This document shows positions 1 through 5,745 of a DNA stretch of 5,745 nt, in pieces. Below the pieces are notes generated by a model. That model searched no databases. It was not told where the DNA came from and worked only from the letters and a program-made list of their open reading frames with translations. Made by a program: the position numbers and the translations under genes. The DNA lies in contig JBOGED010000435.1 in NCBI GenBank assembly GCA_050743625.1, positions 1 through 5,745 of the forward strand. The letters are read 5' to 3'. The stretch's first letter is position 1, and each line of letters begins with the position of its first letter. Source of the stretch: JBOGED01 sp050743625 (GTDB lineage: Bacteria; Actinomycetota; Nitriliruptoria; Euzebyales; Egibacteraceae).

Positions 1-22
1 GGCGTGATGCGCCCTCCGCCGG

Positions 23-421
23 CTAGCAGGACTGGACGAAGAGGGGGATCGCCGTCCTGCGGGGTATGCCGCGCGTGCTCCCGGGGCGGAACACGCCGGC
101 GTGAAGGCCGCTCGGGACCCGGACGAACGCGGCCGGGGTGTGGCCGGCCGAATCGAGCAGATCCGGGTTGCTGCCGCTGCGACTCGGCAGCGAAACGGCG
201 GCGGTAGGGAGTTCTAACAGCCGGGCGGAGAGATGTGACCTCGAACGTGCCTCGCGGCCCGACTGTTGCACGACGTCGTCCGTCCCCGCCGTCAGGGTGG
301 GTATCTCGGGGACGGCCAGATCTCGAGTGCGGAGGAGGACCACCCCGCCGGGCTTGCCGCGTGCTGCGACGGCGCGGGGCAGCAGAGCCTGCCCGGCGTC
401 CGTCGTTGCGGCAAGCGCCAT
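23..421 (-). CDS. Small hypothetical protein (132 aa), unrecognised
   Basis: I do not recognise this protein. The frame stays open further upstream, but I choose the ATG at 421 because a full AGGAGG (428-433) sits 6 nt before it, the best ribosome binding site in the window. By my count about 83% of third codon positions are G or C, with second positions clearly lower. That fits a coding frame, though it is weaker than in a typical strongly biased high-GC gene. The product is basic and rich in Arg, Ala, Ser and Pro. I see no signal peptide, membrane helix, Cys pair or catalytic motif; it ends in PLFVQSC and a TAG stop. It is set off from the phosphatase gene by about 440 nt on the same strand, so it is probably a separate transcript. 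It could be a lineage-specific small protein, a decayed or frameshifted gene, or a chance frame. The ribosome binding site is the main argument for it. Confidence 0.5.
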   Translation of the reverse strand: MALAATTDAGQALLPRAVAARGKPGGVVLLRTRDLAVPEIPTLTAGTDDVVQQSGREARSRSHLSARLLELPTAAVSLPSRSGSNPDLLDSAGHTPAAFVRVPSGLHAGVFRPGSTRGIPRRTAIPLFVQSC

Positions 422-427
422 TGCGGT

Positions 428-433
428 CCTCCT
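428..433 (-). promoter_or_regulatory. Strong Shine-Dalgarno site (AGGAGG)
   Basis: On the minus strand the sequence reads GAGGAGGACCGCAATG, a six-base anti-16S match spaced 6 nt from the ATG at 421. It fixes the start of the small gene ending at 23 and argues against the longer in-frame start at 604, whose extra N-terminal part looks non-coding. The other minus-strand starts I checked lack a match this good. Confidence 0.65.
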
Positions 434-510
434 CGCACGGGATCTGTTCTCGACGCCGTTAGATGAGCAACCCCCCGAATTGGGATGTCCGGGGGCGGCC
501 AAGACGCTAG

Positions 511-532
511 TTCGGTCATCCCGCTGACCGAA
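511..532. promoter_or_regulatory. Operator-like perfect palindrome (8-bp arms, 6-nt spacer)
   Basis: TTCGGTCA (511-518) and TGACCGAA (525-532) are exact reverse complements around a TCCCGC spacer. The element ends 90 nt upstream of the ATG at 421. Size and symmetry fit a binding site for a dimeric helix-turn-helix repressor, but I do not recognise the motif and no regulator gene lies next to it. Neither strand has a T run after it, so a terminator role is unlikely. Confidence 0.4.
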
Positions 533-650
533 AACTCGCGTGCGGCCATCGCGCTCTCGACGGGCGCAAACAGGCGTCCATGACCAGAAGGACAGCTGAG
601 ACATTTAGTCACAAACGGTCTACTTGTTGGTTGCGGCGGGTCGTGGCTCC

Positions 651-669
651 GGCGCACGCGCAGTGCGCC
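651..669. repeat. Small GC-rich hairpin (7-bp stem, 5-nt loop)
   Basis: GGCGCAC (651-657) pairs exactly with GTGCGCC (663-669) around GCGCA. It lies about 190 nt downstream of the phosphatase-family stop codon and could stall or end that transcript. No U tract follows on either strand, so it is not a classical intrinsic terminator. A hairpin of this size can also arise by chance in DNA this GC-rich. Confidence 0.25.
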
Positions 670-859
670 ATCTCGGCACGTGGAACAGTCCCATCGAAGA
701 GGTTGCGCGGCGATTGCGCTGGCGGTGAGGCGGGGTGCCGCCACCGATCTCGCCGCGAGGTTTGTACGTGCACTGACCAGCGTTGACGCCTGGGAAAAGA
801 GCGATATCACGCATAGAACGGGCCATGAGTGCGGTAGCCGCGCACCAAGCCGCGCGTCA

Positions 860-1621
860 CTAGTGCCAGTCGAGGATGGCCTCGGTGACCGGAACGAAGA
901 GCCGCGGTGCGAGGTTGTCGTCGATGGGTAACACGGCATCGGTGCGACCGCGCTGTTGCGCCAAGGGCAGGGCGGGGTCGTTGACGTCGGCGATCGACAG
1001 GGTCGGTATGCCTTGCTCGATCGCGGCCCCCGCCATGCCATGATCGCCGATCACCAGGTCACAGGCCCCGCCCAGCTCCTGGAGCATCGCCTCCATGAAG
1101 ACGCTGCGATGTGTGTGGCGCAGCGACCCGCCGTCGAAGGCGCAGCCCACACCGTCCACAAATCGGATGCCGACCTCCCGGTCGTCCCAATCACGATGCA
1201 CCCATGCACCGTCCCGCGGGGTCAAGACCGTACAGCCATGTGCTCGCAGGGCGCGCGCGAGGGCGCCGTAGTGCGCCAAGAGCCCCGTCGGATGTCCAGT
1301 CGCGAGCAGCACCTGGCCGCCGCCCGAGGCCACGAGCGCGGCGAGGCGCTGGCGGTGCAGCTCGACCTGCTTCAGCGTCGCGTCGGGCTCAATCCACCCT
1401 GGGTCGTCTGGGGCGCCTTTGGCGGGGTCGGCGCCGCAGACCTCGGCTACGGCCTCGAGTGCCTCCTCAGCCGTCGCCGTCCGATAGTCAGAGAGGCCGA
1501 ACGTGTACTCGGGGTGGCCCTCGACGAGCTTGTGGCAGTTCGCGCGGGTGCTGCCACGGACCGTCGCGACGTCACCGGCCAGGCGGCTCGTGACGAGGTG
1601 GGCACGCAGGTCGATGGTCAC
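860..1621 (-). CDS. Actinobacterial 'phosphatase'-family protein
   Basis: This 253-residue cytoplasmic protein resembles a family annotated simply as 'phosphatase' in Streptomyces and relatives, usually 250-280 aa. Matching features, from memory of that family, are the N-terminal LRAHLVTSRLAG segment, a TGHP motif (108-111) followed by a helix and TVLTP, an HTH tripeptide (169-171), and GDHG (192-195). A C-terminal stretch with the pattern ADxxDPAL and LPIDD follows. The conserved His and Asp residues suggest a metal- or phosphate-handling site. The substrate is unknown and the phosphatase activity itself is inherited annotation rather than something the sequence proves. The start is GTG, overlapping the acuC stop as GTGA (1618-1621). 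No Shine-Dalgarno precedes it, so it is probably translated by coupling to acuC. There is no signal peptide or membrane segment, and it ends near ILDWH before a TAG stop. Confidence 0.8.
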   Translation of the reverse strand: MTIDLRAHLVTSRLAGDVATVRGSTRANCHKLVEGHPEYTFGLSDYRTATAEEALEAVAEVCGADPAKGAPDDPGWIEPDATLKQVELHRQRLAALVASGGGQVLLATGHPTGLLAHYGALARALRAHGCTVLTPRDGAWVHRDWDDREVGIRFVDGVGCAFDGGSLRHTHRSVFMEAMLQELGGACDLVIGDHGMAGAAIEQGIPTLSIADVNDPALPLAQQRGRTDAVLPIDDNLAPRLFVPVTEAILDWH

Positions 1622-2781
1622 GTGTGGCGGGCGAGCAGGTCGAACGCGTCGGCTTTCAGTGACTCGACGCTGCGGAGCGCCTCGGCGCGGACGGCGGCTC
1701 TGCGCTCGTCGGACATCCGCACGGGCCCGTCGAGGAACTCAGCTGGCGGCCGTTCTCCGGTGGCCTCTTCGGCCTGGAGGAGCCAGCCGGTCGGCACCTC
1801 GACAGGTACCGGGACGCCGCACAGCTCGGCGAAGTAGATCGTCCACGCGCGCGGCACGACCGTCGCGATCTGGTAGCCGCCACCGCCCAAGGCGACCCAT
1901 TTTCCGCCCGCGAGCGTGTCTGCGAGCCGGCGGAGGCGAGTGCCGATCGCCGCGTAGTCGTCGGTCGCGAGCGCGAGGTGGGCGAGCGGGTCCGTCACGT
2001 GCGTGTCGCACCCCAGCTGGGTGACGAGCACGTCGGGGCCGAACGCCTCGAGCGCGCTGGGCACGACCGCGTCGAACGCCTCCAGGTACACGTCCCCGGG
2101 CGTCGCGGGCGCGAGCGGCACGTTGAGGCTCGTCCCTCGGGCGTCACCCGCCCCGACCTCGTCCGTGAACCCGGTGCCAGGGAACAGGTAACGGCCGGAT
2201 TCGTGCAGGCTGATCGTGAGGACGCGCGGGTCGTCGTAGAAGAAGGCCTGGACGCCGTCGCCGTGGTGGGTGTCGACATCGACGTAGCCGACGCGGCGGG
2301 CGCCGTGAGCGAGCAGCCAGTCGATGGCGGCGACCGGGTCGTCGTAGATGCAGAACCCCGAGGCCCGATCGCGCATGGCGTGATGGAGGCCTCCGGCTGG
2401 GTTGAACGCGTACTGGACGCGGCCCTCCCAGACGGCGCGCGCGGCGGCGATCGACGCGCCGCAGACCTCCAAGGAGGCCTCGTGCATCCCCGCGAACACG
2501 GGGTTGTCACCCCAACCGAGGCCGTACGCCGGTGCGCCCTGGGGCGTGGGCCGGGCCGATAACGCCCGGACGACCTCTACATACTCGACGGAGTGGATGC
2601 GCAGGACGTCGTCGGAGCCATAGGGTTCCGGCGGCAGTGTGAGGACACCATCACGCTGGTCGAAGCCACACGCGCGGATGAGCTTGACGGTCAGCTCGAC
2701 CCGGATCGGCTTCAGCGGGTGCGCGGGCCCGAAGTCGTAGCGCAGCTCGCCGTCTGACCATACGAGGGCCGCTCGATCCAT
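1618..2781 (-). CDS. acuC: AcuC-type histone deacetylase family protein
   Basis: A 387-aa class I HDAC-like, Zn-dependent amidohydrolase, expected to remove acetyl groups from lysines of cytoplasmic proteins; in Bacillus AcuC acts on acetyl-CoA synthetase. Landmarks: YDFGPAHPLKPIR near the N-terminus (15-27), catalytic His pair in GGLHHA (H133/H134), DVDTHHGDG (168-176) giving Zn ligands D170 and H172, the third ligand D259 in LGCDTHVTDPLAHL, and the transition-state Tyr in GGGGY (Y303). All key residues are present, so it should be active. The frame is open to a GTG at 2856, but that start lies inside a perfect palindrome, and the ATG at 2817 has no ribosome binding site. The ATG at 2781 has GGTGGA about 10 nt upstream and gives an N-terminus (MDRAALVW) and length like Streptomyces AcuC (about 390 aa). 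Its stop overlaps the next gene by 4 nt. The acetylated substrate cannot be inferred: no acetyl-CoA synthetase or acetyltransferase gene is in the window. Confidence 0.9.
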   Translation of the reverse strand: MDRAALVWSDGELRYDFGPAHPLKPIRVELTVKLIRACGFDQRDGVLTLPPEPYGSDDVLRIHSVEYVEVVRALSARPTPQGAPAYGLGWGDNPVFAGMHEASLEVCGASIAAARAVWEGRVQYAFNPAGGLHHAMRDRASGFCIYDDPVAAIDWLLAHGARRVGYVDVDTHHGDGVQAFFYDDPRVLTISLHESGRYLFPGTGFTDEVGAGDARGTSLNVPLAPATPGDVYLEAFDAVVPSALEAFGPDVLVTQLGCDTHVTDPLAHLALATDDYAAIGTRLRRLADTLAGGKWVALGGGGYQIATVVPRAWTIYFAELCGVPVPVEVPTGWLLQAEEATGERPPAEFLDGPVRMSDERRAAVRAEALRSVESLKADAFDLLARHT

Positions 2782-2817
2782 CCCTGTCGGTTCCACCGCG
2801 GGCCACACTAGCGCCAT

Positions 2818-2857
2818 TGTGCAGAGTAATGCCGGTGTGCCGGCATTACTCTGCACA
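2818..2857. repeat. Perfect 40-nt inverted repeat (18-bp arms, 4-nt loop) upstream of acuC
   Basis: TGTGCAGAGTAATGCCGG (2818-2835) is repeated exactly in reverse complement at 2840-2857 around TGTG. It lies in the gap between the permease stop (2902) and the acuC start (2781), ending 36 nt before that ATG. As RNA it would form a very stable hairpin. No U run follows, so it is not a classical terminator. Options are a dimeric repressor operator for acuC, an mRNA processing or stability hairpin after the transporter operon, or a remnant of a mobile-element end, since it begins TG and ends CA. The sequence does not decide between them. Confidence 0.85.
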
Positions 2858-2874
2858 GTGCAGGAAAATGCCGG
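2858..2874. repeat. Third, imperfect half-site copy beside the palindrome
   Basis: GTGCAGGAAAATGCCGG matches the first arm without its leading T (2819-2835) at 14 of 17 positions, in the same orientation, with the three differences adjacent in the middle. It abuts the palindrome directly. On the minus-strand RNA it could pair with the middle arm in competition with the perfect hairpin. Conservation of both ends with a variable centre looks like a protein-recognised half-site. Confidence 0.7.
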
Positions 2875-2901
2875 ACAGGGCGCCCGACCGTGGCGACCGG
2901 C

Positions 2902-4089
2902 CTATTCATAGCGCAGGGCCACGACTGGGTCGAGGCTGCCGGCGCGGCGGGCGGGGAACACGCCGAAGAGGATGCCGACGGTGACGCTGACGCCGAACGC
3001 GAGGCCTACGCTCCAACCGGTGACGATGGCGGGGAGGGGCGTGAGCGAATCCGCGAGTCGTGCGAGCCCGATGCCCAGCCCGATCCCGAGCACTCCTCCC
3101 ACCCCACACAGCATGATCGCCTCGACCAAGAACTGCAGGGTGATGTCCCTGGTCCGGGCGCCCAGCGCCTTGCGCAAGCCGATCTCGCGGGTCCGCTCCT
3201 GAACGCTCACGAGCATGATATTGCTGACCCCGATCCCGCCGACCAGCAGGCTGATCCCGGCGATCGCCGCGAGGACGGCGGTGAGGGTCTGCAGGATCTC
3301 GCCGACCACGCCCAAGATCTGGTCCTGGGTCAAGATGCTGTAGTCCTCGGGATCGAGCCGGGTCGACAGGCTGGAGCGGATCTCTTCGGTGAGGGGAGTG
3401 ATGTCCGACGCGCTCGGCGCCTTGACGAACATCGTGTCCACGCGGCGGGTGCCGAACATCCGCTGCGCCGCGGTGATGGGGATCAACACCTCACCGTCAC
3501 GGTCGATGCCCAGCGATGCTCCCAGCCGCTCGCTGACCCCGACCACCCTGAACCGCTGGCCAGCGATGGAGATCAGCTCGCCGACCGACTCGCCGCCGCC
3601 GAAGAGGCCGTCGGCGGCCGATGCTCCCAGGATCGCCACCCGCCGGCCGGTCGCCACGTCGGACTCGGTGAAGAACTCTCCCTGGGCGATCGGGCGGTCC
3701 ACGACCTGCTGCCAGTCCGCGGTCGTGCCGACCACCGACGCGAACGAGCCCTCCTCGCCGCCGGTGCGTACCTGCTCACCGCTCACGAGGTTGCCGCTGA
3801 CCTGTGCGCGGCCCTGCAGGTCACGTTGCAGCGCCTCGACGTCCTCCAACGTGAACTTCGACTGCGTCGGCGCGGACCCGAACTCGAACTGGCCGGGAGC
3901 GACGAACAGCAGGTTCGAGCCGAGCTTCTCGATCCCGGCCGTGACCTCGTTGCGCGCCCCTTCGCCGACCGCGACGAGCAGCACGACCGACTGCACGCCG
4001 ATCACCACCCCGAGTACCGTGAGGAAAGACCGTAGCCGGTTCGCGAGGATCGCCGTCATGGCGACCTTGGTGACTTCGGTGAGTTCCAT
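2902..4089 (-). CDS. MacB/FtsX-type ABC transporter permease
   Basis: A 395-aa integral membrane protein, the permease half of a MacAB-like exporter. Its layout is the family's standard one. TM1 is at about 21-42, then a large extracytoplasmic MacB periplasmic-core-like domain at about 45-265. TM2 (about 270-292), TM3 (318-345) and TM4 (358-380) form the FtsX-like C-terminal block. The cytoplasmic loop ERTREIGLRKALGART (298-313) is the conserved ATPase-coupling segment, and PARRAGSLDPVVALRYE is the usual C-terminal signature. Length is normal and nothing appears broken. The ATG at 4089 lies 20 nt after the ATPase stop, with a GCGGGG stretch just upstream, so the two are co-transcribed. Unlike E. 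coli MacB, the ATPase is a separate chain. The substrate cannot be told from sequence; relatives export macrolides, peptides, lipids or lipoproteins. Confidence 0.93.
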   Translation of the reverse strand: MELTEVTKVAMTAILANRLRSFLTVLGVVIGVQSVVLLVAVGEGARNEVTAGIEKLGSNLLFVAPGQFEFGSAPTQSKFTLEDVEALQRDLQGRAQVSGNLVSGEQVRTGGEEGSFASVVGTTADWQQVVDRPIAQGEFFTESDVATGRRVAILGASAADGLFGGGESVGELISIAGQRFRVVGVSERLGASLGIDRDGEVLIPITAAQRMFGTRRVDTMFVKAPSASDITPLTEEIRSSLSTRLDPEDYSILTQDQILGVVGEILQTLTAVLAAIAGISLLVGGIGVSNIMLVSVQERTREIGLRKALGARTRDITLQFLVEAIMLCGVGGVLGIGLGIGLARLADSLTPLPAIVTGWSVGLAFGVSVTVGILFGVFPARRAGSLDPVVALRYE

Positions 4090-4109
4090 TACCCCGCGTA
4101 CTCCGCGTT

Positions 4110-4817
4110 CTACTTCGTGTTCCCACCCCGAAGTTCCCCGTCCCGGATGGTGAACTGCTTAGGGGCGAGCGCCGCCACTTCCCGGTCGTGAGTGATCACG
4201 ACCAGCGCCACACCGCGCTCCTCGTTAAGGTCGCGGAGGAGCCTTATCACCTCCGCACCGTTGGCGGAGTCCAGGTTGCCTGTTGGCTCGTCCGCCAGCA
4301 ACAGGCCGGGCTCGGTGACGAGCGCGCGCGCGATTGCCACGCGCTGCTGCTCCCCGCCGGACAGCTGCGCGGGGCGGTGGCCGAGCCGGTGTCCGAGGCC
4401 GACCGCCTGCAGGGCGGCCTCGGCGCGGGCGGTGCGCTCGCCGCGAGAGACGCCGCCGTACAGGAGCGGGAGCGCGACGTTTGCCACCGCGGTCGTCCGG
4501 CCGAGGAGCTGGAACTGCTGGAAGACGAACCCGATCTCGCGGTTACGTAGCCGGGCGAGCGCGGCGTCGTCCAGGTCGGAGACATCCTGCCCGTTGAACC
4601 TGATCGTGCCGGAGGTCGGCCTATCCAAGGCCCCCATCAGGTGCAGCAACGTCGACTTGCCCGAGCCGCTGGGCCCGACGATCGTGACGAACTCGCCTTG
4701 CCGCACCGCGAAGGTCACGCCACGAAGCGCGTGGACCTGGTTCCCGCCCTCACCCAGCGGGTACGAGCGGGTGACATCGATGGCTTCGACGACGGGTGGC
4801 AACCACCCCTGGATCAT
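4110..4817 (-). CDS. ABC transporter ATP-binding protein (MacB/LolD class)
   Basis: A 235-aa cytoplasmic ATPase that should power the neighbouring permease. All motifs are intact: Walker A GPSGSGKST (48-56), Q-loop FVFQQFQLL (97-105), signature LSGGEQQRVAIARAL (152-166), Walker B LLLADEP with catalytic Glu (172-178), D-loop NLDS (181-184) and H-loop His210 in ITHD. The sequence HLMGALDRPTSG after Walker A and the phrase DEPTGNLDS are typical of the LolD/MacB/FtsE-like subfamily. The ATG start at 4817 overlaps the adaptor stop as ATGA (4814-4817). This supports the start choice and suggests translational coupling, as no strong ribosome binding site is visible. The stop is TAG at 4110. Confidence 0.95.
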   Translation of the reverse strand: MIQGWLPPVVEAIDVTRSYPLGEGGNQVHALRGVTFAVRQGEFVTIVGPSGSGKSTLLHLMGALDRPTSGTIRFNGQDVSDLDDAALARLRNREIGFVFQQFQLLGRTTAVANVALPLLYGGVSRGERTARAEAALQAVGLGHRLGHRPAQLSGGEQQRVAIARALVTEPGLLLADEPTGNLDSANGAEVIRLLRDLNEERGVALVVITHDREVAALAPKQFTIRDGELRGGNTK

Positions 4818-5745
4818 CGAACCGTGACCCGCTGGCCATCCATGAGTTCTTCGGCGCCAGAGACCACGATGGTGTCGCCGGGGCTCAGGTTCCCCGTCAC
4901 GGCCGTGCGGTCCTCACCCATCGCGACGACCTCGACGGGTACCTCTCGCAGGACCCCGTCGCGGACCAAGAACACGGCGGTGCCAGATTCGCGGCGGACC
5001 AGCGAACGGGCCGGCACGACGAGGTTGGACTCTTGGGTCGCCGTCGTGATGTCGACGCTGCCGGTCATGCCGACGCGGGCGCCAGCGAGGTCGGGCGCGG
5101 GCTCCTGGTCGGGCGCGGGGCCGGTGATGCGGACCCGCACGGGATAGCCGACCCCGCCAGCCTCAGTGGTCGAGCCTTCGAGGGCGACACTCTCGACAAT
5201 CCCGACGAAGGTGCCGGCCTCGATCGCGTCGATGGTCACCCTGACCTGTTGCCCTACCTGGATCCGCGGGATGTCCACCTCGTCGATGGTGGCCGCCATG
5301 TACCAGGCCGAGAAGTCATAGACCGTGAACAGCGTCTGGCCAGGGATGACCTGTGACCCGACGCGCAGCGGCCCACCGCCCGGCGAGGTCGAAGGTTGCG
5401 GCAGGCCCGGGATCCCGCCCAGCCCAGGTGGGAGCGCCGGCACGCCAGCCCCGCCTCCGCCAGACTGCGCGATGGACACCGTCCCGGCGAACGGGGACTC
5501 GACCGTGAGCAGCTCCTGCTGGGCCTGCGCGGCAACGAGCGCGGCGTCGGCCTGCGCTTGCGCCGGGGCCGCCAGCTGCGCGAGCACCTGGTTCAACGCG
5601 CCGGAGATCGAGTCGGTGAACGCCTCAGCGCCGCTCGCGGCGCCGATGTCCGCCGAGATGCGGAGCTCGGCACCGTCGCCGCCCCGCCTGAGGCCGGGCT
5701 CGATCGAGTCGAGGGCCGCGAGCGCGGCGCCGCCCTGCCCGGGGC
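4814..5745 (-). CDS. MacA/HlyD-type efflux adaptor protein, N-terminus outside window
   Basis: The frame is open through the right edge, so about 309 C-terminal residues are seen and the signal peptide and first half are missing. A TTG at 5596 is a possible codon start, but the frame and its composition continue upstream, so I treat the gene as partial. Visible order: the end of an Ala/Gln-rich helical hairpin, the second half of the lipoyl domain (VESPFAGTVS and, after an insert, VGSQVIPGQTLFTV), a beta-barrel domain (WYMAATIDEVDI through YPVRVRITG), and a membrane-proximal domain (LVVPARSLV to the end). This matches RND/MacA-like adaptors that sit outside the membrane and link or regulate the MacB-type pump. 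A Gly/Pro-rich insert of about 32 residues (5369-5464) interrupts the lipoyl domain. Being first in the visible operon and overlapping the ATPase gene by 4 nt fits its role. In a monoderm host it would act without a TolC partner. Confidence 0.88.
   Translation of the reverse strand, partial: PGQGGAALAALDSIEPGLRRGGDGAELRISADIGAASGAEAFTDSISGALNQVLAQLAAPAQAQADAALVAAQAQQELLTVESPFAGTVSIAQSGGGGAGVPALPPGLGGIPGLPQPSTSPGGGPLRVGSQVIPGQTLFTVYDFSAWYMAATIDEVDIPRIQVGQQVRVTIDAIEAGTFVGIVESVALEGSTTEAGGVGYPVRVRITGPAPDQEPAPDLAGARVGMTGSVDITTATQESNLVVPARSLVRRESGTAVFLVRDGVLREVPVEVVAMGEDRTAVTGNLSPGDTIVVSGAEELMDGQRVTVR

Larger units (their letters stand above)
422..859. other. Intergenic region without a convincing gene
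   Basis: This stretch lies between the end of the phosphatase-family gene and the start of the small gene at 421. Frames crossing it on both strands lack a good ribosome binding site, have erratic third-base composition and give low-complexity Arg/Ser/Cys-rich translations, so I read none as genes. It holds a perfect 22-bp palindrome at 511-532 and a 7-bp-stem hairpin at 651-669, both listed separately. It should also contain the promoter of the small gene, but I cannot point to a convincing -35/-10 pair. No tRNA-like cloverleaf or T-rich terminator tail was seen. Confidence 0.6.

Noticed and set aside
422..604. N-terminal extension of the small gene up to a start at 604
   Set aside because: The extension crosses the 511-532 palindrome, looks non-coding in composition, and bypasses the AGGAGG site in front of the ATG at 421.
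580..826. Short open frames on both strands (580-786 plus, 620-826 minus)
   Set aside because: No ribosome binding sites were seen. The plus-strand product is Cys/Arg-rich, the minus-strand one Arg/Pro-rich, and neither shows a family pattern.
292..1041. 249-aa open frame on the minus strand overlapping the phosphatase end and the intergenic region
   Set aside because: Its first part is out of frame with the recognised phosphatase-family gene. The remainder has erratic third-base composition, with stops in neighbouring frames and no ribosome binding site.
956..1837. 293-aa open frame on the plus strand opposite the phosphatase and acuC ends
   Set aside because: It spans the junction of two recognised minus-strand genes and has no recognisable motif; it is a shadow of their codon bias.
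2818..2857. Intrinsic terminator for the transporter operon
   Set aside because: The hairpin is strong, but no U tract follows it on the minus strand, where the next bases are ATGGCGC. I kept it as a repeat of unknown role.
2890..4035. 381-aa open frame on the plus strand opposite the permease
   Set aside because: It is antisense to a clear MacB-type permease. Its Asp/Arg/His-rich, low-complexity translation is the usual mirror frame of a high-GC gene.
4192..4827. 211-aa plus-strand open frame opposite the ATPase gene
   Set aside because: It is antisense to an ATPase with every ABC motif intact, and its own translation is Ser/Arg-rich and featureless.
1..5745. CRISPR array, tRNA/rRNA genes, transposase or phage genes
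   Set aside because: I found no regularly spaced repeats, no tRNA-like T-loop and acceptor pattern, and no recognisable mobile-element protein in the window.

Overview
The window looks like chromosomal DNA of a high-GC actinobacterium. Every confident gene uses strongly G/C-ending codons. The pairing of an AcuC-type deacetylase with a small 'phosphatase'-family protein is one I know from actinomycetes. Genus cannot be set from the sequence; a deep-branching actinobacterial lineage is possible but unproven. All supported genes lie on the minus strand, so transcription runs from the right edge to the left.

Right half (about 2902-5745): a tripartite MacAB-type ABC export operon. In transcription order it holds a periplasmic-adaptor-like (HlyD/MacA) protein cut by the window edge, an ATPase (LolD/MacB class) overlapping it by 4 nt (ATGA), and a FtsX/MacB-type permease 20 nt further on. 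The ATPase and permease should form the pump in the membrane and the adaptor its extracytoplasmic part. The adaptor has an odd Gly/Pro-rich insert in its lipoyl domain.

Middle (about 860-2781): an acuC-like Zn-dependent deacetylase and a phosphatase-family gene, joined by a 4-nt GTGA overlap and so probably translationally coupled. The 120-nt gap between the permease stop and the acuC start holds the most striking non-coding element here: a perfect inverted repeat with 18-bp arms and a 4-nt loop. It is directly followed by a third, imperfect copy of the half-site. The longest reading frame of acuC would start inside this palindrome; the start at 2781 is preferred.

Left part (1-859): about 440 nt without a convincing gene, carrying a 22-bp operator-like palindrome and a small GC-rich hairpin. 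After it comes a short unrecognised open frame (421 to 23) with an excellent AGGAGG ribosome binding site. No tRNA, rRNA, CRISPR array or transposase gene was seen. No single new multi-gene system is evident; the best leads are the three-half-site element at 2818-2874 and the unrecognised small gene.
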